From assembly GCF_003573695.1 (NCBI RefSeq), contig NC_039361.1:37247393-37311392 (forward strand): a stretch of 64,000 bases of DNA, in the 5' to 3' direction. The notes below the pieces were generated by a model. The model searched no databases and was not told the origin of the DNA. It saw only the letters and a program-made list of their open reading frames with translations. Positions 33,861 through 44,957 of the stretch are shown here, piece by piece (within the stretch, counting starts at the first letter, position 1; each line of letters begins with the position of its first letter). The translations under genes and the position numbers were made by a program. The DNA comes from Papaver somniferum. Lineage: Eukaryota; Streptophyta; Magnoliopsida; Ranunculales; Papaveraceae.

Positions 33861-35464
33861 GGCTATAAAATTTTAGATTTTGTGTATTTTTTAACTGACT
33901 TTGAATAGGTAGATTTTTATTTCATATAGATTTGTATTCATCTAAAATTAGGTATTAAAATCTATGTTTATCAAGAAAATGCTAGATATTCATTAGATTT
34001 GTATTCATCCTAGATATCGCATGAGTTAGATTAACGTAAATCTTATTTTGGCAAACCAAATCTATTTTAATCAAAGAAAATCAGCCTAAGTGACGCCCCT
34101 TGCATAAAGGTAGTCACATTGAAAACGAATTGCAAACATCCACAGCTTCAGTGCAGATATTTTGAAGATGAGCCCCATTGCCCTGCAACAGAAATCAGAT
34201 TAGAGTTTGAATTTAAGAAAACATACAATTCACATTCATTCATGCCACACCACCTGTGTTAACAGATACAATAGGTTACCATCAAAGCAATGGTCGTAAT
34301 TTCAGTCCAGTCAAATATATATCCTACAAATGAAACCCACAAAACCAAAATCGCAAAAATTAGGTAATCAACACCTAATCAAATGACTCCCAGAATCCCA
34401 AATCAAATGAACCAAATCAAATTCTTATAATGAATTAACCTAATTCAAATTCTTACCTATAGCGTAAGATGAAACAATTGAAAACAAAATTAAACAAAAA
34501 AACCGAGAAAAACGATTGATATGAACCCTCGCTGTGAAACAACCGATTCTCAAGGCAAACTTAATCAGAGAAAAACGAAAATACCTTTATTAATGAAACC
34601 CTAGTTTTCAAATTCTGAATTCATCACCAAAATCTCTCCTTGACAGTGATAGAAACCCACAATTTGACTGAATCACTATATTGCTGATGGAGAAGGAAAG
34701 TAGATGAAGGTGACGGGAATGAAATTGGTTGAAGAGAGAAGAGGAGGAAAAAAATCGGGTTTCAGTCTCTGTTCGTGGTTTTAAGAAAAGAGATATTACC
34801 TCGAAAAGGTAAGGTGTCTACGGGCTCACTAAGACAAAACAGAGTTGACCGATTCTGGCTACAGGATCCCATCTGTGCGGCCACGAATTACTCCCGCGGC
34901 CGTTTTTTCCAGGCCACACGATCCTCGATCCGACGAACACGAATGTCCAGCACACAAGGACCATTTTTTCTTAATTAAGAGGAGGCACATAATGACATCA
35001 TCTGGCGCAAGGTTGTTCATCTCTACAGCTTGTAGTACGTCTTCTCTTTGAGAAGATATTTATATAGTTTATATAGTTTCTCTGGGTCAGTTTATATAGT
35101 TTCTTTGCTTGCATAGTAAGGATTAGGTTTTGGGTTTGCTTGCATAGGATTAGGTCTTCTCTTTGAGAAGATATTTATATAGTTTATATAGGTTTTGGGT
35201 TTGCTTGCATAGGATTAGGTTTTCTTTGGGCCAACTGGTATATGGATTCATTTCACAATTAGGATTTGATAGAAACGCATATTGCAAATTCATGAAAATA
35301 ATTAAACATACTAAAAAACATAATAAAAAAAACTAATCTTTAAAGAACAAACTAAAAACATAATGTAGCCTAAATTAAGAATTCAAAATCTAAATAACCA
35401 AATAAGAAATATTAACTTGGATTTTCTTTAAGCCTCATTGTCAGATAGTATAACCATGACTTTC
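33861..35464. other. Upstream region of the RPA-like gene; includes a 114-bp duplication
   Basis: No gene on either strand. At 35041-35230 a 114-base unit starting CTTCTCTTTGAGAAGATA is duplicated; each copy has AGTTTATATAG words, that is several TATA-like sites, and TTTGCTTGCATAGGATTAGG. CTTCTCTTTGAGAAG is a short inverted repeat. The short plus frames at 34775-35051 have no family. Confidence 0.55.
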
Positions 35465-36336
35465 TTATAGCACGATTATCTTTCCAGAGGCCTTGTTCTT
35501 CTTTTGTGGAGTTAGTTCCTCATCATTATCAGATAGCACGATAACCGCATTTTTCCTTCGAGCATTGATCTGTAATTTTATGTTTGTTAGTATTAAAATT
35601 GTTGTTTATTGAGTTGATAGTTTGTATAGAAATATTACCTTTGGTTTTTCAAGTTCTTGGGATATTTTTATTTGAGAAATTTCATGTACTTCTAAGTTGA
35701 TAGTCTGTAATTTTTATCTTCTCTCGAGTTGTCTACAAAAATAAAAAAATTAATAAAAAAAAAGGCATGTAAAAACAGCCATGTATAAACTAAGTTATAC
35801 TATTGTTATACCTCATCTTGTTTTGATAATTGTAGTAAAATAGCTAGATCCATTGATATGAGTTTTTCTGTTGTTTCACCAGAAACAACAAAGATTGCTT
35901 CTTCACTTTCATCTTGCACCAATAGTTTCAATAATAATATGCAAAAAATGTTTTTGTTAAATGTCATTCCGGTGTGTATTATTTCTATTGATGTATTCTT
36001 TTACCTTGATACTGGACTGTTCACTTCCTTTTCGCATCCATAACACAACTTTGGGTTTTCAAGGTTTCCTTGAATTCTGTTGCAGTTTTCGCACGCCAAG
36101 TAAAAGTACTGTGAATAATGTTGTACTTGTTTTATTGTGGCTTTGCATGTTAGTGAGAAACCCTGATCAATATATACAAAATATAGGTTAGCAAGAATAT
36201 AGATCAATAGTAGAAGTTAAATGGTAGAAGTTAAATGAAAATATTATGATAACAAACTTACAATTTTTCTCTCCAAGAGTTCGCAAGCTTGTTTAATATT
36301 TTTTTTGGTGTTTTTTCTTTTGGTAAGTGTCGGCAT
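35465..36336 (-). CDS. Mini RPA gene: C-terminal zinc-ribbon OB fold only
   Basis: Five exons on the minus strand: 36336-36262 (25 codons, starts MPTLTKRK), 36162-36005, about 35930-35812, 35704-35639 and 35569-35465 (stop TAA at 35465). Exon 2 holds CKATIKQVQ, YFYLACENC, and CYGC, then VSR: the zinc ribbon (two CxxC pairs) of the RPA1 C-terminal domain (PF08646). Exon 3 reads LLVQDESEEAIFVVSG then TEKLISMDLAILL, its OB-fold second half. The last exon ends GKIIVL. The upstream DNA-binding domains of RPA1 are absent, so this is a single-domain protein of about 150 residues, lying next to the full RPA1-like gene in the same Helitron. I see no frameshift, though the acceptor of exon 3 is not canonical. 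It might bind Rep or DNA; its role is unknown. Confidence 0.68.
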
Positions 36337-37468
36337 TTTTTTGCGGTGTATTTGTTGTGTTTAGTGTTAGGTTTATATAGATTCCGAACATAGTAATTAG
36401 GGTTTTTTTCTTCTTTGGATTTGGATTACGAAGGAGTATAGATTCTTGTTTGTTTTAAAATATTTTTTAAATTTGTATCTATCTAAAATATTTTAGGAGT
36501 ACTCACAGAAGCAGTGAATATTTAGTACGTATCTATGTCAATATTTGATTAGATTTTTTCCCTGCAAATGATGCGTTAGCTTGCTGTCAATATTTGAAAT
36601 AAGAGACCAAAAAAACTAATGAGAAAACGATACAGTGTATATGGGCCTATTTAGTTTATTAAAGATATATGTAGTTTACTCATGGGCCTTACCTTACAAC
36701 ACACGTATCAGAGATACGTTGTTGAGGAAATGGGTATTCACGGGCTTCACCCGATTGTATATCAGCACTTCATGAGCTGAAAATGGGTAAATGGGTAAAT
36801 AATTGAAATTGTCGATGGGATCTGAGAAAATCTCTTTTAGTTCACAAATATGGAAATGAGGAATGATGAATTTTCTCAGATGAACCGATTAATTGGATTG
36901 TTGCTGGAAATGAGGAATTCCTTAATCAACTATTGGATACACTCTTTCGTATAATCAGGTAGCCATTAAAATTTTGTAGATCTTTTAGATTTGTATTATT
37001 GTTTTACATTTGTTAGAAATTTGTAGGATTTGATAGTTTTGTAATCTGATTTGGTAGTATGAATGTATAATTATTAATATAGATTTGGAATCTGATTTCG
37101 TTACAATCTATGTCTGCTATTTTCTTTATAATCTTATGATGGGTAATGTGTTTGATTAGAGATAGGATGTTAGTTTTCAAAAATTTCTTATTCAATGGTT
37201 AATAACTGAAACAAAGAGTTTGGTGTTCAGAAATAATAGAATTTTAAATATTATATGCATCATCAAATGTTGGATTGGTAGTGTGTTTGATAAGAGATAG
37301 AATCTTATTGTTATGAAAAATCAAGTAAAGGTAGTGTGTTTGATAAGAGATAGAATCTTATTGTTATAAAAAATCAAGTAAACAACTAAAATTCAAGTAC
37401 TAAGTACTAAATTCAAAATCCTAACTAACATCCATAATGCTGTTCTGTTGTTAAATTCAAAATTCTAA
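36337..37468. other. Non-coding
   Basis: AT-rich spacer between two Helitron genes. It contains the 53-bp duplication described separately and a 44-base near-duplicate (AAATTCAAAATYCTAACTAACATCC) at 37409-37480 that reaches the stop of the next gene. Confidence 0.5.
37277..37382. repeat. 53-bp tandem duplication
   Basis: GGTAGTGTGTTTGATAAG starts at 37277 and 37330; the two units differ at one or two bases. Confidence 0.9.
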
Positions 37469-37882
37469 CTAACATCCATAATGCTGCATTGTTGCCATGA
37501 TAACTTTTGCCTTCTCTTCAGTGCTTCTGGCTTTAGACCATTCTTGATAGAATGCGTCTGCTTCCTCATCTATTTTCTTTTCTTTACAGGTCTTCCAATC
37601 TGGAAACTGTCTTAGTAACATATTCTGGTAGGCCTCATCTGTAGCAATGATTTGTTGTCGATGCCATTGGTGCCATGTGGTGGTGTGCATATCCTTCAGT
37701 CCTTCTGCTGTCTTTTCATAAGGAGGTTCTTCAAGTTCATCGGGAGTAGCCTTCTCAAATTGCACTGCTGGTTTGAGACTTTCCATCTTCTTCTCCATCA
37801 TGTCTTTCTCTTTGTGGATGTATTTGAACAAATATTTGATAGTCATACCCCTGCAGTTGGTAGATAATAAAGTCACCTGCAT
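37469..37882 (-). CDS. ORF joining a Helitron two-tyrosine segment to an unknown domain
   Basis: An intact 137-codon frame. Residues 9-24 read NCRGMTIKYLFKYIHK, nearly the same as CNCRGMTVKYLFKYLHKG of the Helitron Rep at about 41160-41220, with clear similarity at DNA level too. In Rep the two tyrosines of KYLFKY are the catalytic residues that attach to the cut DNA ends. The remaining 110 residues are charged (DELEEPPYEK, EKKIDEEADAFYQEW) and match no family I know. An AG before residue 4 (CATGCAG then GTGAC) suggests the frame may be the second exon of a longer gene. It lies in the same orientation as RepHel and 0.7 kb downstream of it. It may be an exon copied from Rep and fused to captured sequence. 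Confidence 0.6.
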   Translation of the reverse strand: MQVTLLSTNCRGMTIKYLFKYIHKEKDMMEKKMESLKPAVQFEKATPDELEEPPYEKTAEGLKDMHTTTWHQWHRQQIIATDEAYQNMLLRQFPDWKTCKEKKIDEEADAFYQEWSKARSTEEKAKVIMATMQHYGC

Positions 37883-38566
37883 GATTTTTTAACTGTTATA
37901 CCAATTAAGATTATATATAGAGGAAAAAAGAATGACACAAATTTCATTTGATAGAGAAAAAATGGTACCTTGTAGAAGAGGTTTTGTGAATCTGTATATC
38001 TTTATTGCTGATGAATGAGATGTTTATATAGTTTTTGTTTAGGGTTTGTATGGTTAAATCTACACTTATTTTATTTATAGTTATCTTAAATTCATATTTA
38101 TCATATTTATAGTTATCATATTTAAATCCACATAATAGTAATATATTAATTTGGTCAAATCTATATCTGCTAATTAGATCACCCTTGATTTGGTCATAAG
38201 TTATGGTTGGCAGTCTTCCAGGTTATCAACTTTCAGGTGTTATATTATTAGATTCTGATAATGTTAGAAGCTGCTGAAAACCACAAATGATATTAGATGA
38301 AATTGCAATAGTATTTTATTCAACAATTCTGCAGGAATTAAAACAGATAAAGTAACTAATTTAGGCTTGCCAGATAAAGTAACTAATCTAGGTCTGATTA
38401 TGTAGAAACTGATTGGTACTTGTACTATAACTATTTTGAAAAGAAAAAGAGAATCACAGCTTAATAAATTGCTTCTAACAGATTATGTAGAAAGTTAAAC
38501 AGAAAACTTGACCAAGTGCATTGAAATGTTGTTAATGAACTAAAACATAGAACTAAAGCATAAAAT
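37883..38566. other. Non-coding
   Basis: No gene. TATA-like words (ATTATATATAG) lie just upstream of the two-tyrosine ORF on the minus strand. A short duplication (AGATAAAGTAACTAATYTAGG) is at 38344-38392. Confidence 0.5.
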
Positions 38567-41500
38567 TCAAAGGTATTCAAATATCTCTTTATACACAACA
38601 TTTTGTGTATATCCTTCTGGCTCATTACCATTCTTTTTGATCAAAATTTTTAAACCTTGCCGCCTAGTTGTCCTTGAAACAACCACATAAAGCTGGCCAT
38701 GCGAGAACACAGGATTGTCCAAGTATACACCTACATTTGGAAGGCCCTGTCCCTGACTTTTATTTATTGTCATGGCATAACAGATTCTCACTGGAAACTG
38801 CCTCCGATGAAGAATAAATGGTAGACTTGTTTCGGGTGTAGTCATCACAATCCGTGGAATGAAAAATGTGTTTCCAACACCTGGACCGGTTAGTATCTCT
38901 GCTTCTATAACTGTTTCACCTAATTGGGTCACAATTAATCTTGTTCCATTGCATAGCCCTTCTACTTGGTCTAGATTCCGTAGAAGCATGATTGTACTCC
39001 AAGTTTCAGTGTTAGTCTGTGGCTGGCAATCCATGATTCCTCATCCTTGTTAAGAAATTCCTTGTCGTAAAAAACAATACTTGAGTGGTACTCTGACGAT
39101 TCTGGCCCAATTGAATCTGCACTTAGATATGTATGTCCTTCACCTGGTATACATGATAACACATGTCAATATATAATTTAACTGCAATAACCATTTGTAT
39201 TTTAACTACCCATCAAAAGATCCAAAAGATTCGTATGCTGATACCATTTATACTGAGAAGTTTAATATGTATATTAATTACCTGGTATAGATGCTAAGAC
39301 ATGCGAATTTATACTGTGAACACATTCATTTTTTGGCGCGAGTATACTCCGTTCAGCAAGGTACTCCCTATCAAGCCTCTTGTTCATAAAGTCTGGATAC
39401 ATGATGTCTACTATTTTCTGAATGTGATTCTCTTTACATTCAATCAGTAAATCCGATGGTATCTTTATCCAATCCTTGTCTTCCGATCTGTCCAAGCTTA
39501 TTGCTGGTAGTTCATCATTCCCAATATCAAGAATCCATTTCGCAAAGTCTGCGATTTCTTGTCTTTTGTCATGAGATGTATCTCCAGTGGTTAGACGCAT
39601 ATTCTGTGTCAATTCAAAAACCTCAAAGTGTTTCCACAATTTCGACTTACTTATAGAAGCATTAACTATATCCTCTCTCGATCCACCTTCTATAACTGGG
39701 AGAATTTGCCTGAAGTCACCTCCTAGTACCACCGTTTTTTTCCAAATAAAACCTTACTGCCATATGTTTCCATCATCACATCAGCTAGTGCCCTTTGGAC
39801 TGCTTCAAGTCCATTCCTGTTGATCATTGGTGCTTCATCCCATATGATTAAATCAACCTTGCACAATAATTCCGCAAGTTTTGACTTCTTAATCACATTG
39901 CAGCATGACGTTTCGTTTAGTCTCATCGGAATTTTGAACCTGGAATGAGCTGTACGACCACCTGGCAGTAGTAGTGACGCTATCCCTGAAGATGCAACGG
40001 CCAGAACAATTTTACCCTGTCCACGAAGTGAAGCAATTAGTGTTCTCCAAAGGTATGTCTTTCCCGTACCACCACTTCCATACACAAAAAAAAGACGACC
40101 ATCATTTGCTTCAACAGAATTTTTAATCTGCCTAAACACCAGTTCTTGTTTTGCGTTCAATCCCTTTTTCAAATTCTCTGCCTCTTCCAGTAAACTGCCC
40201 ATGTCGTAGTTCATTTCTTCATGTATCAAGTTATTTTCTGGAATATTGATGTAAGACATGTCTGGGTATGGGATGACTGAGAACTCATCTTCTTTTAAAG
40301 TCCGGTTTTGTTACCAGAAAATCTGCTCTATTTCCCTCAATGTACAGTTCTTCAAAAATTCTTCTCCCAAGTGCACAGCTTGATCTCCATATACTTTTTT
40401 GTTGTTGTATTCAATGTCTTCGGCCAAAGTATGCCAATTATCATCCCATAGTTTCTTAGGCTCCGTAACCTTGCAATTCAACAGAAGTATGACAAACAAT
40501 TCTCGTAATCTTCTGCCACTATACGTTGTTGCTTCTTCCTGAATTGCAGCATGCCACTCACCATCATGTTCTAACAATCCAAGTGCCAAACACGCAGCTT
40601 TGAAAGTAGGATGAGTTGTCCCGTTCATTGTTTTAATGTCATCATAGCGCCGACAACCTTTCTGCACGTTCAATAGAATACGTAGGTAGTATTTCTCCCC
40701 TGCAGTGGGATGTACATAGTAGATACGTCCGATTTTCCATCTTCTTTGCCTTGATCTCCATTCTCTTTTGTTTGAGTCCCAGATCCACTCCTTTGGAAAC
40801 TCTGCATATGTCAGTTCCCTTGCATCTTCGTGTTCTCTATTAGCTTTCATCCACTGTAGGAATTTCGATGAATCTGGATCTGCATCGTCAAGTACATCTT
40901 TCAGGTTATCGGTATCTTTGTGGATCACTAACTGTTCACCCTCGAGATGTAATGGTAATCTCTCTACAGTAGGCCGTCGATAGTGAATCTCAAAACCAAG
41001 TGTTCTCCACGTACATTCTGCACCTGATAGATAACGTCCTTCGAGATATATATCTATCTCATCCTTTTTTGGATTTTTAATTTGATCAGTGTCACCGTTG
41101 TCTCCTGAATTGTTTTTCTTTGCTGGGATTACCTGAAGAATGCCCGTTATTCTGTCATTTCCTTTGTGCAGGTACTTGAAAAGATATTTAACAGTCATCC
41201 CTCGGCAGTTGCATACCTCGACATTGATATGTGCATCATATCTGATTATCAAGTCGAGGTTGTATGGCACAACCCATTTATTATCTAACTTGATTCCATC
41301 CTTTTCAACTCCCCATGCATTTTTACGCCGCCTATAAACTGGATATCTACTTTCATCAACACATGTTTTGTCACAGTATCTCTTTGGGAATTTTTTTGAA
41401 CATTTTTTATTCTTCATGCAGGGAGAGTCAGTCTTCGCATCGCCGCATGGACCATGAATCATAAATTGACAGACTGCATCATATCCAATTTTTTCCTTGT

Positions 41501-43190
41501 CCGGGTCTGGAATCTCTGCTGATATAATTGAATCAATATGCGCTGCACTTCTAGGTTTATCCTTTGATTCAAGCCACAGCAGTATGTGCGCATGAGGTAA
41601 ACCCCATTTCTGGAATTCAACAGTATATAAAGCTGCATTGCAGCATGAAACATGTCAGCATAGTCTCACTTAGAATTCCCAAATGTAATGAAATTAATAT
41701 ATAGGTGAAACATACCTCCTTTGACCTCTCCAAAATGCCTGGATCCCACCAAATCAGACATTAATTGTTTCAATTTTATGTGAAATACGCGACTTACTAT
41801 ATCCGGCTTGTCAACAAGTTTCTGACCATCAATGAATTTTAGGGCTTCTGTGATTTCGTTCCATTTTAGATTGCATGTGAATGTAATAAATAGGTCTGGT
41901 GGACCTAACTCCCTGCATATTGCCACCGCATCCTGGTAATGCTGGATCATATACCGTGGGCCACCAGTGAAGCTTGATGGCAAGATCACCCGTCCTGCGG
42001 TACCTGGTTCTGTGTCTCCAGCTGCTACTGCTTCTCTTATACCTTTATACATGTCGCAACGTAGTTCTTCTTGGTTGCCTCTTACCCAATTCAATTTGCT
42101 CTGCTCAATTGTAGCATATGCATCAACAACGAATTGCTGAAATAGTCGGCCTCCACGGAGTATGGTTTGTCCTTCATTCTGCCTTTGTTGTATTCTGAAT
42201 GCATAGTACTCCCTCATAGTTACGTATTGCCTTTTCTTCTGGACACCTAATTCATCTGGTTTGTCAGCGTTACTCTGTCTATTATATGGGATATTAGTAT
42301 GAAATGAATCTTCACCGTAGGGAAACAAAATTGGATACTGCAATGGCATGTAATTGGGATTCAGCTCACTTATATTTTTCAGCTTCCCATCTTTCTCACT
42401 AATAATAATATCCCTTTTTCCATCTGACTCCGGGTCATCAACTAAAAGCCCTGCAATTTCAGATGCAGTTGGCAGATCATATTGCCTTGCATCTCTACTT
42501 CGGGTACCAATAAGCCGTAGCTTAACTTTTCCTAGCTCATTCTCCTTATATCTATCCCTCCACATCCTGAATTTCTGACACAACCAATTGTGGTTGGCCA
42601 ACATTTCCTTCGACCCTGCTATCACATTATCATCCAATTTGGTTGTCGTTTTACTTTGGTACTCGATGTCTTCCTTTTGTGGATCAGCATGAGTATCTGC
42701 GGTCGTATTTGTCCCCAGTTTTTTCTTTTTCCTTGACAGAGCATTTTTCCTATGTTGTATCTCATTTTCATCATCTATCATGTACAACTGGCAAAATGCA
42801 GGGAACTGATCGTCCAATGGCAATAAAGAACCAATCCAGTGATGATTTTGGCCATACATTGTAAATCCCCACGGAGCTTTGCCATCGTTCTGATTTTTCG
42901 CCATCTTGGCCCCGTTTGAGGTAAATGCAAACATAGAATTGTAAGCCCTAATGTTGATTAGGAATTTAGATGATCGGGAACCGCCACCTAAATATCTTTG
43001 TAGATCTTTTAAAAAAGCTGGTGCTTATCGCAGAAGAGGGAGTTTAACAGTTCTCTTCAAACAACAAAGTCCAAACTCTGGTGGCTTATTCTTCTGGCTT
43101 TTGTTGGTCCTCTCTTCATCCCACATCATTGCTTGACAATGAGGGAATACTGCAGTTGGACCCCCGACATCATGCTTTTCCAGCTCCATA
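38567..43190 (-). pseudogene. Helitron RepHel: rolling-circle Rep plus PIF1-like helicase (decayed)
   Basis: Reading on the minus strand from about 43190 (acceptor CAG before GTATGG): N-terminal Helitron segment (FGLCCLKRTVKLP, then YNSMFAFTSNGAK), Rep core 42934-41716, an 83-bp GT-AG intron (41715-41633), then the HUH motif GLPHAHILLWL at about 41600 and the two-tyrosine motif KYLFKYLHKG at about 41180. The PIF1-like helicase follows with Walker A GSGGTGKTY near 40075, Walker B IIWDEAPM near 39840, then a 138-bp intron (39281-39144) and the C-terminal motif MTINKSQGQ near 38760. RepHel cuts and unwinds DNA for rolling-circle transposition. Damage: TAA near 43030, TAA at 40310, a one-base shift in an A7 run at about 39736 and another shift near 39020. 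The order and spacing of domains match plant RepHel. Confidence 0.9.
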
Positions 43191-44459
43191 CCTGGTCAAT
43201 ATAGAAGATTCAGTACAACGGTAAGTTTCGATTAGACATTGAATCCATGCTACTTTACAGTTTAAGCATGCTTAACTTACATGTATGTGGGAACTCTTCT
43301 TCTGATTCATAAACTTCATGAAACACCTCATTTTGGTCACCCTCTTTATGGCCTAATGTTCAAAACAACATTATGCAAATTAACCCGTAAAACAATATAT
43401 AAAAGAAAGCATTGCTGTACCATATATAAAGAACATGCAAAACATGTTACCATCCATGTAACTTGCAGCAAAGGTTTTTGCTCGTTTATTTGCAGTTTCA
43501 GATCTGTCTTCTGCTGATGCTGGTAATAATTTGGATTTATCAGTATCAACACATGGTATCTTGCTATTTGCAAGGAAACAATTACTAAAATTTTAAACTT
43601 AGGCTAACTAATTTGATTTTTGCTCTTTTATTTGCATCTTCAGATTGGTCTCCTGGTGACGCTGGTAATAAATTTTGTTACCTTTTCGTTTTTTTGAATT
43701 CCGCAATCTCCTGAGTAATTTTTTCCTGCGTGTTCGGCATCGCTGGACCATATATGCTTTTTGTATGGCTTTCTTTGTTGCAGCATGCTTTGATGTTTTT
43801 CTGGCAGTATCTGAATTCAAAACAACATTCAGAATTAATGCCTCTTTCAATTGATAAAAAAAAATCTGATAAGCCACACACACCATGTTTGTTTTTTGTC
43901 ACAGTGATGGCTAAAAGTACAACTGATAAAAAAAATCTGATAAGCCACACACACCTTGTTTGTTTTTTGCCACAGTGATGGCTGCTGATGTATCCCCAGT
44001 AAGTCTAGTTTGCCTTAAGTTTCTGTAAAATTGTTTTTGTAGTAAAATAGCAAGCCTAGCCTTCCTAGCATCCCTTTTGATACCTGTGGTAATACAATAA
44101 ATACATGAATGAGAGATGAATAGAATAATCACACCATTGTCATGGAAACCATTGATTGTAAAAAAAAAAAAAAACACAAAACCATTATCATCAGCATTTG
44201 CTATTCTGATTGCAGCATCAATAGCAAGTTGTCCTATATTCATATTTCTCTTTTTCTTCTGGGTTCTCTGTAGTTTCATATTTGATATGACAGTCTTATT
44301 GTTTTTTTTTTTTTTTTTGTCAATTTCAGCACTGTGATGAAGTCTTTTAGTTATCAACTGCATATGGAAGGGATTATGTAGCAAAATAGAAAGCCTGAGC
44401 CTCCTAGCAAGCTTGGTGACCTCCTTAACGAAGACTGGTATTTCATGAGGAAGAACCAT
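43191..44459 (-). pseudogene. Short 5' exons upstream of RepHel, partly repeated
   Basis: Several exon-like pieces on the minus strand are bounded by GT donors. 44459-44170 starts MVLPHEIPVF and includes LARRLRLSILLHNPF. 44080-43950 reads DARKARLAILLQKQF, then SAAITVAKNKQ and a GT donor. 43815-43690 reads ARKTSKHAATKKA. Two pieces near 43640 and 43520 both read LLPAS..D.SE.ANKRAK. 43345-43285 reads EGDQNEVFHEVYESEEEFPHT with donor GTAAGT. The first two and the next-to-last two look like duplicates, so the 5' part grew by exon duplication. Plant RepHel genes often have a variable basic N-terminus. I cannot join these exons into one reliable model. Confidence 0.5.
43862..43992. repeat. 71-bp tandem duplication
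   Basis: ATCTGATAAGCCACACACACC occurs at 43864 and 43935 with TTTGTTTTTTGYCACAGTGATGGCT after each. One copy contributes the end of an exon (TVAKNKQ) and the other is intron-like. Confidence 0.88.
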
Positions 44460-44616
44460 GGTTTGGCGGTGAAGAAAAGTATGACATGGATTTGTTGGAG
44501 AAGAAGAAGAAAAGTAGGGCAGAAGGAAAGCCCTAATACGTGCAGAATATCAGAATCCGGTGTGGTATTTCATGAGGACTAAATCTGGTTTGGTTTATCA
44601 GAATCATTGAACTAAA

Positions 44617-44957
44617 TCTCCCCTCCTTTACGGATGTATTGTACACTTAACGGCAGTGAATAACGTCCAGTTAAATATTTTGTGTAAACGAAGTGTAATT
44701 TAATAATCAGTTGTAAATCCACACTTAGGTGTTGTATACCCACGTTTTGGCTAACGGTGTTACTAACGTGTAGTTAAATACAGGGTGTAAACAGAGTGTC
44801 ATTCAAATTTTAAAGCTCTGACCAATAGAGTCCCGCCACTTGTCATCTCCAGAATTATTCTACTTCAAAGCTTTTATCTAATTTAATTTGAGGAGGGTGT
44901 GACATTCACCATGCAACGTGGGAGCTCATATAACTTAGTGTTTTAAAGGAGGGGAGA
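44617..44957. mobile_element. Tourist-like MITE, 341 bp
   Basis: Starts TCTCCCCTCCTTTA and ends with its exact reverse complement TAAAGGAGGGGAGA, a perfect 14-bp terminal inverted repeat. TAA follows on the right and TAA plus one extra A precedes on the left, consistent with the three-base target of PIF/Harbinger-related MITEs. No coding capacity. Confidence 0.7.

Larger units (their letters stand above)
30299..44616 (-). mobile_element. Large Helitron with RepHel and RPA-like genes (5' end uncertain)
   Basis: The element runs on the minus strand. Its 3' end is CTAG (30299-30302) followed on the plus strand by a 7-bp-stem hairpin at 30311-30328, and the next base outside is T on the minus strand, as required for A/T target insertion. 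Inside lie a RepHel gene, an RPA1-like gene, a mini RPA gene and a two-tyrosine ORF, all on the same strand. The 5' TC terminus was not found with certainty; it must be above 44459. A possible TC start at 44957 (A then TCTCCCC) is instead better explained as the end of a MITE. The coding genes carry frameshifts, so the copy is probably not autonomous now. Confidence 0.8.

Noticed and set aside
33521..33876. Plus-strand repeat ORFs around 33.5-33.9 kb
   Set aside because: They are the reverse strand of the 63-bp repeats of RPA-like exon 1, which has a start, a splice donor and connected domains on the minus strand.
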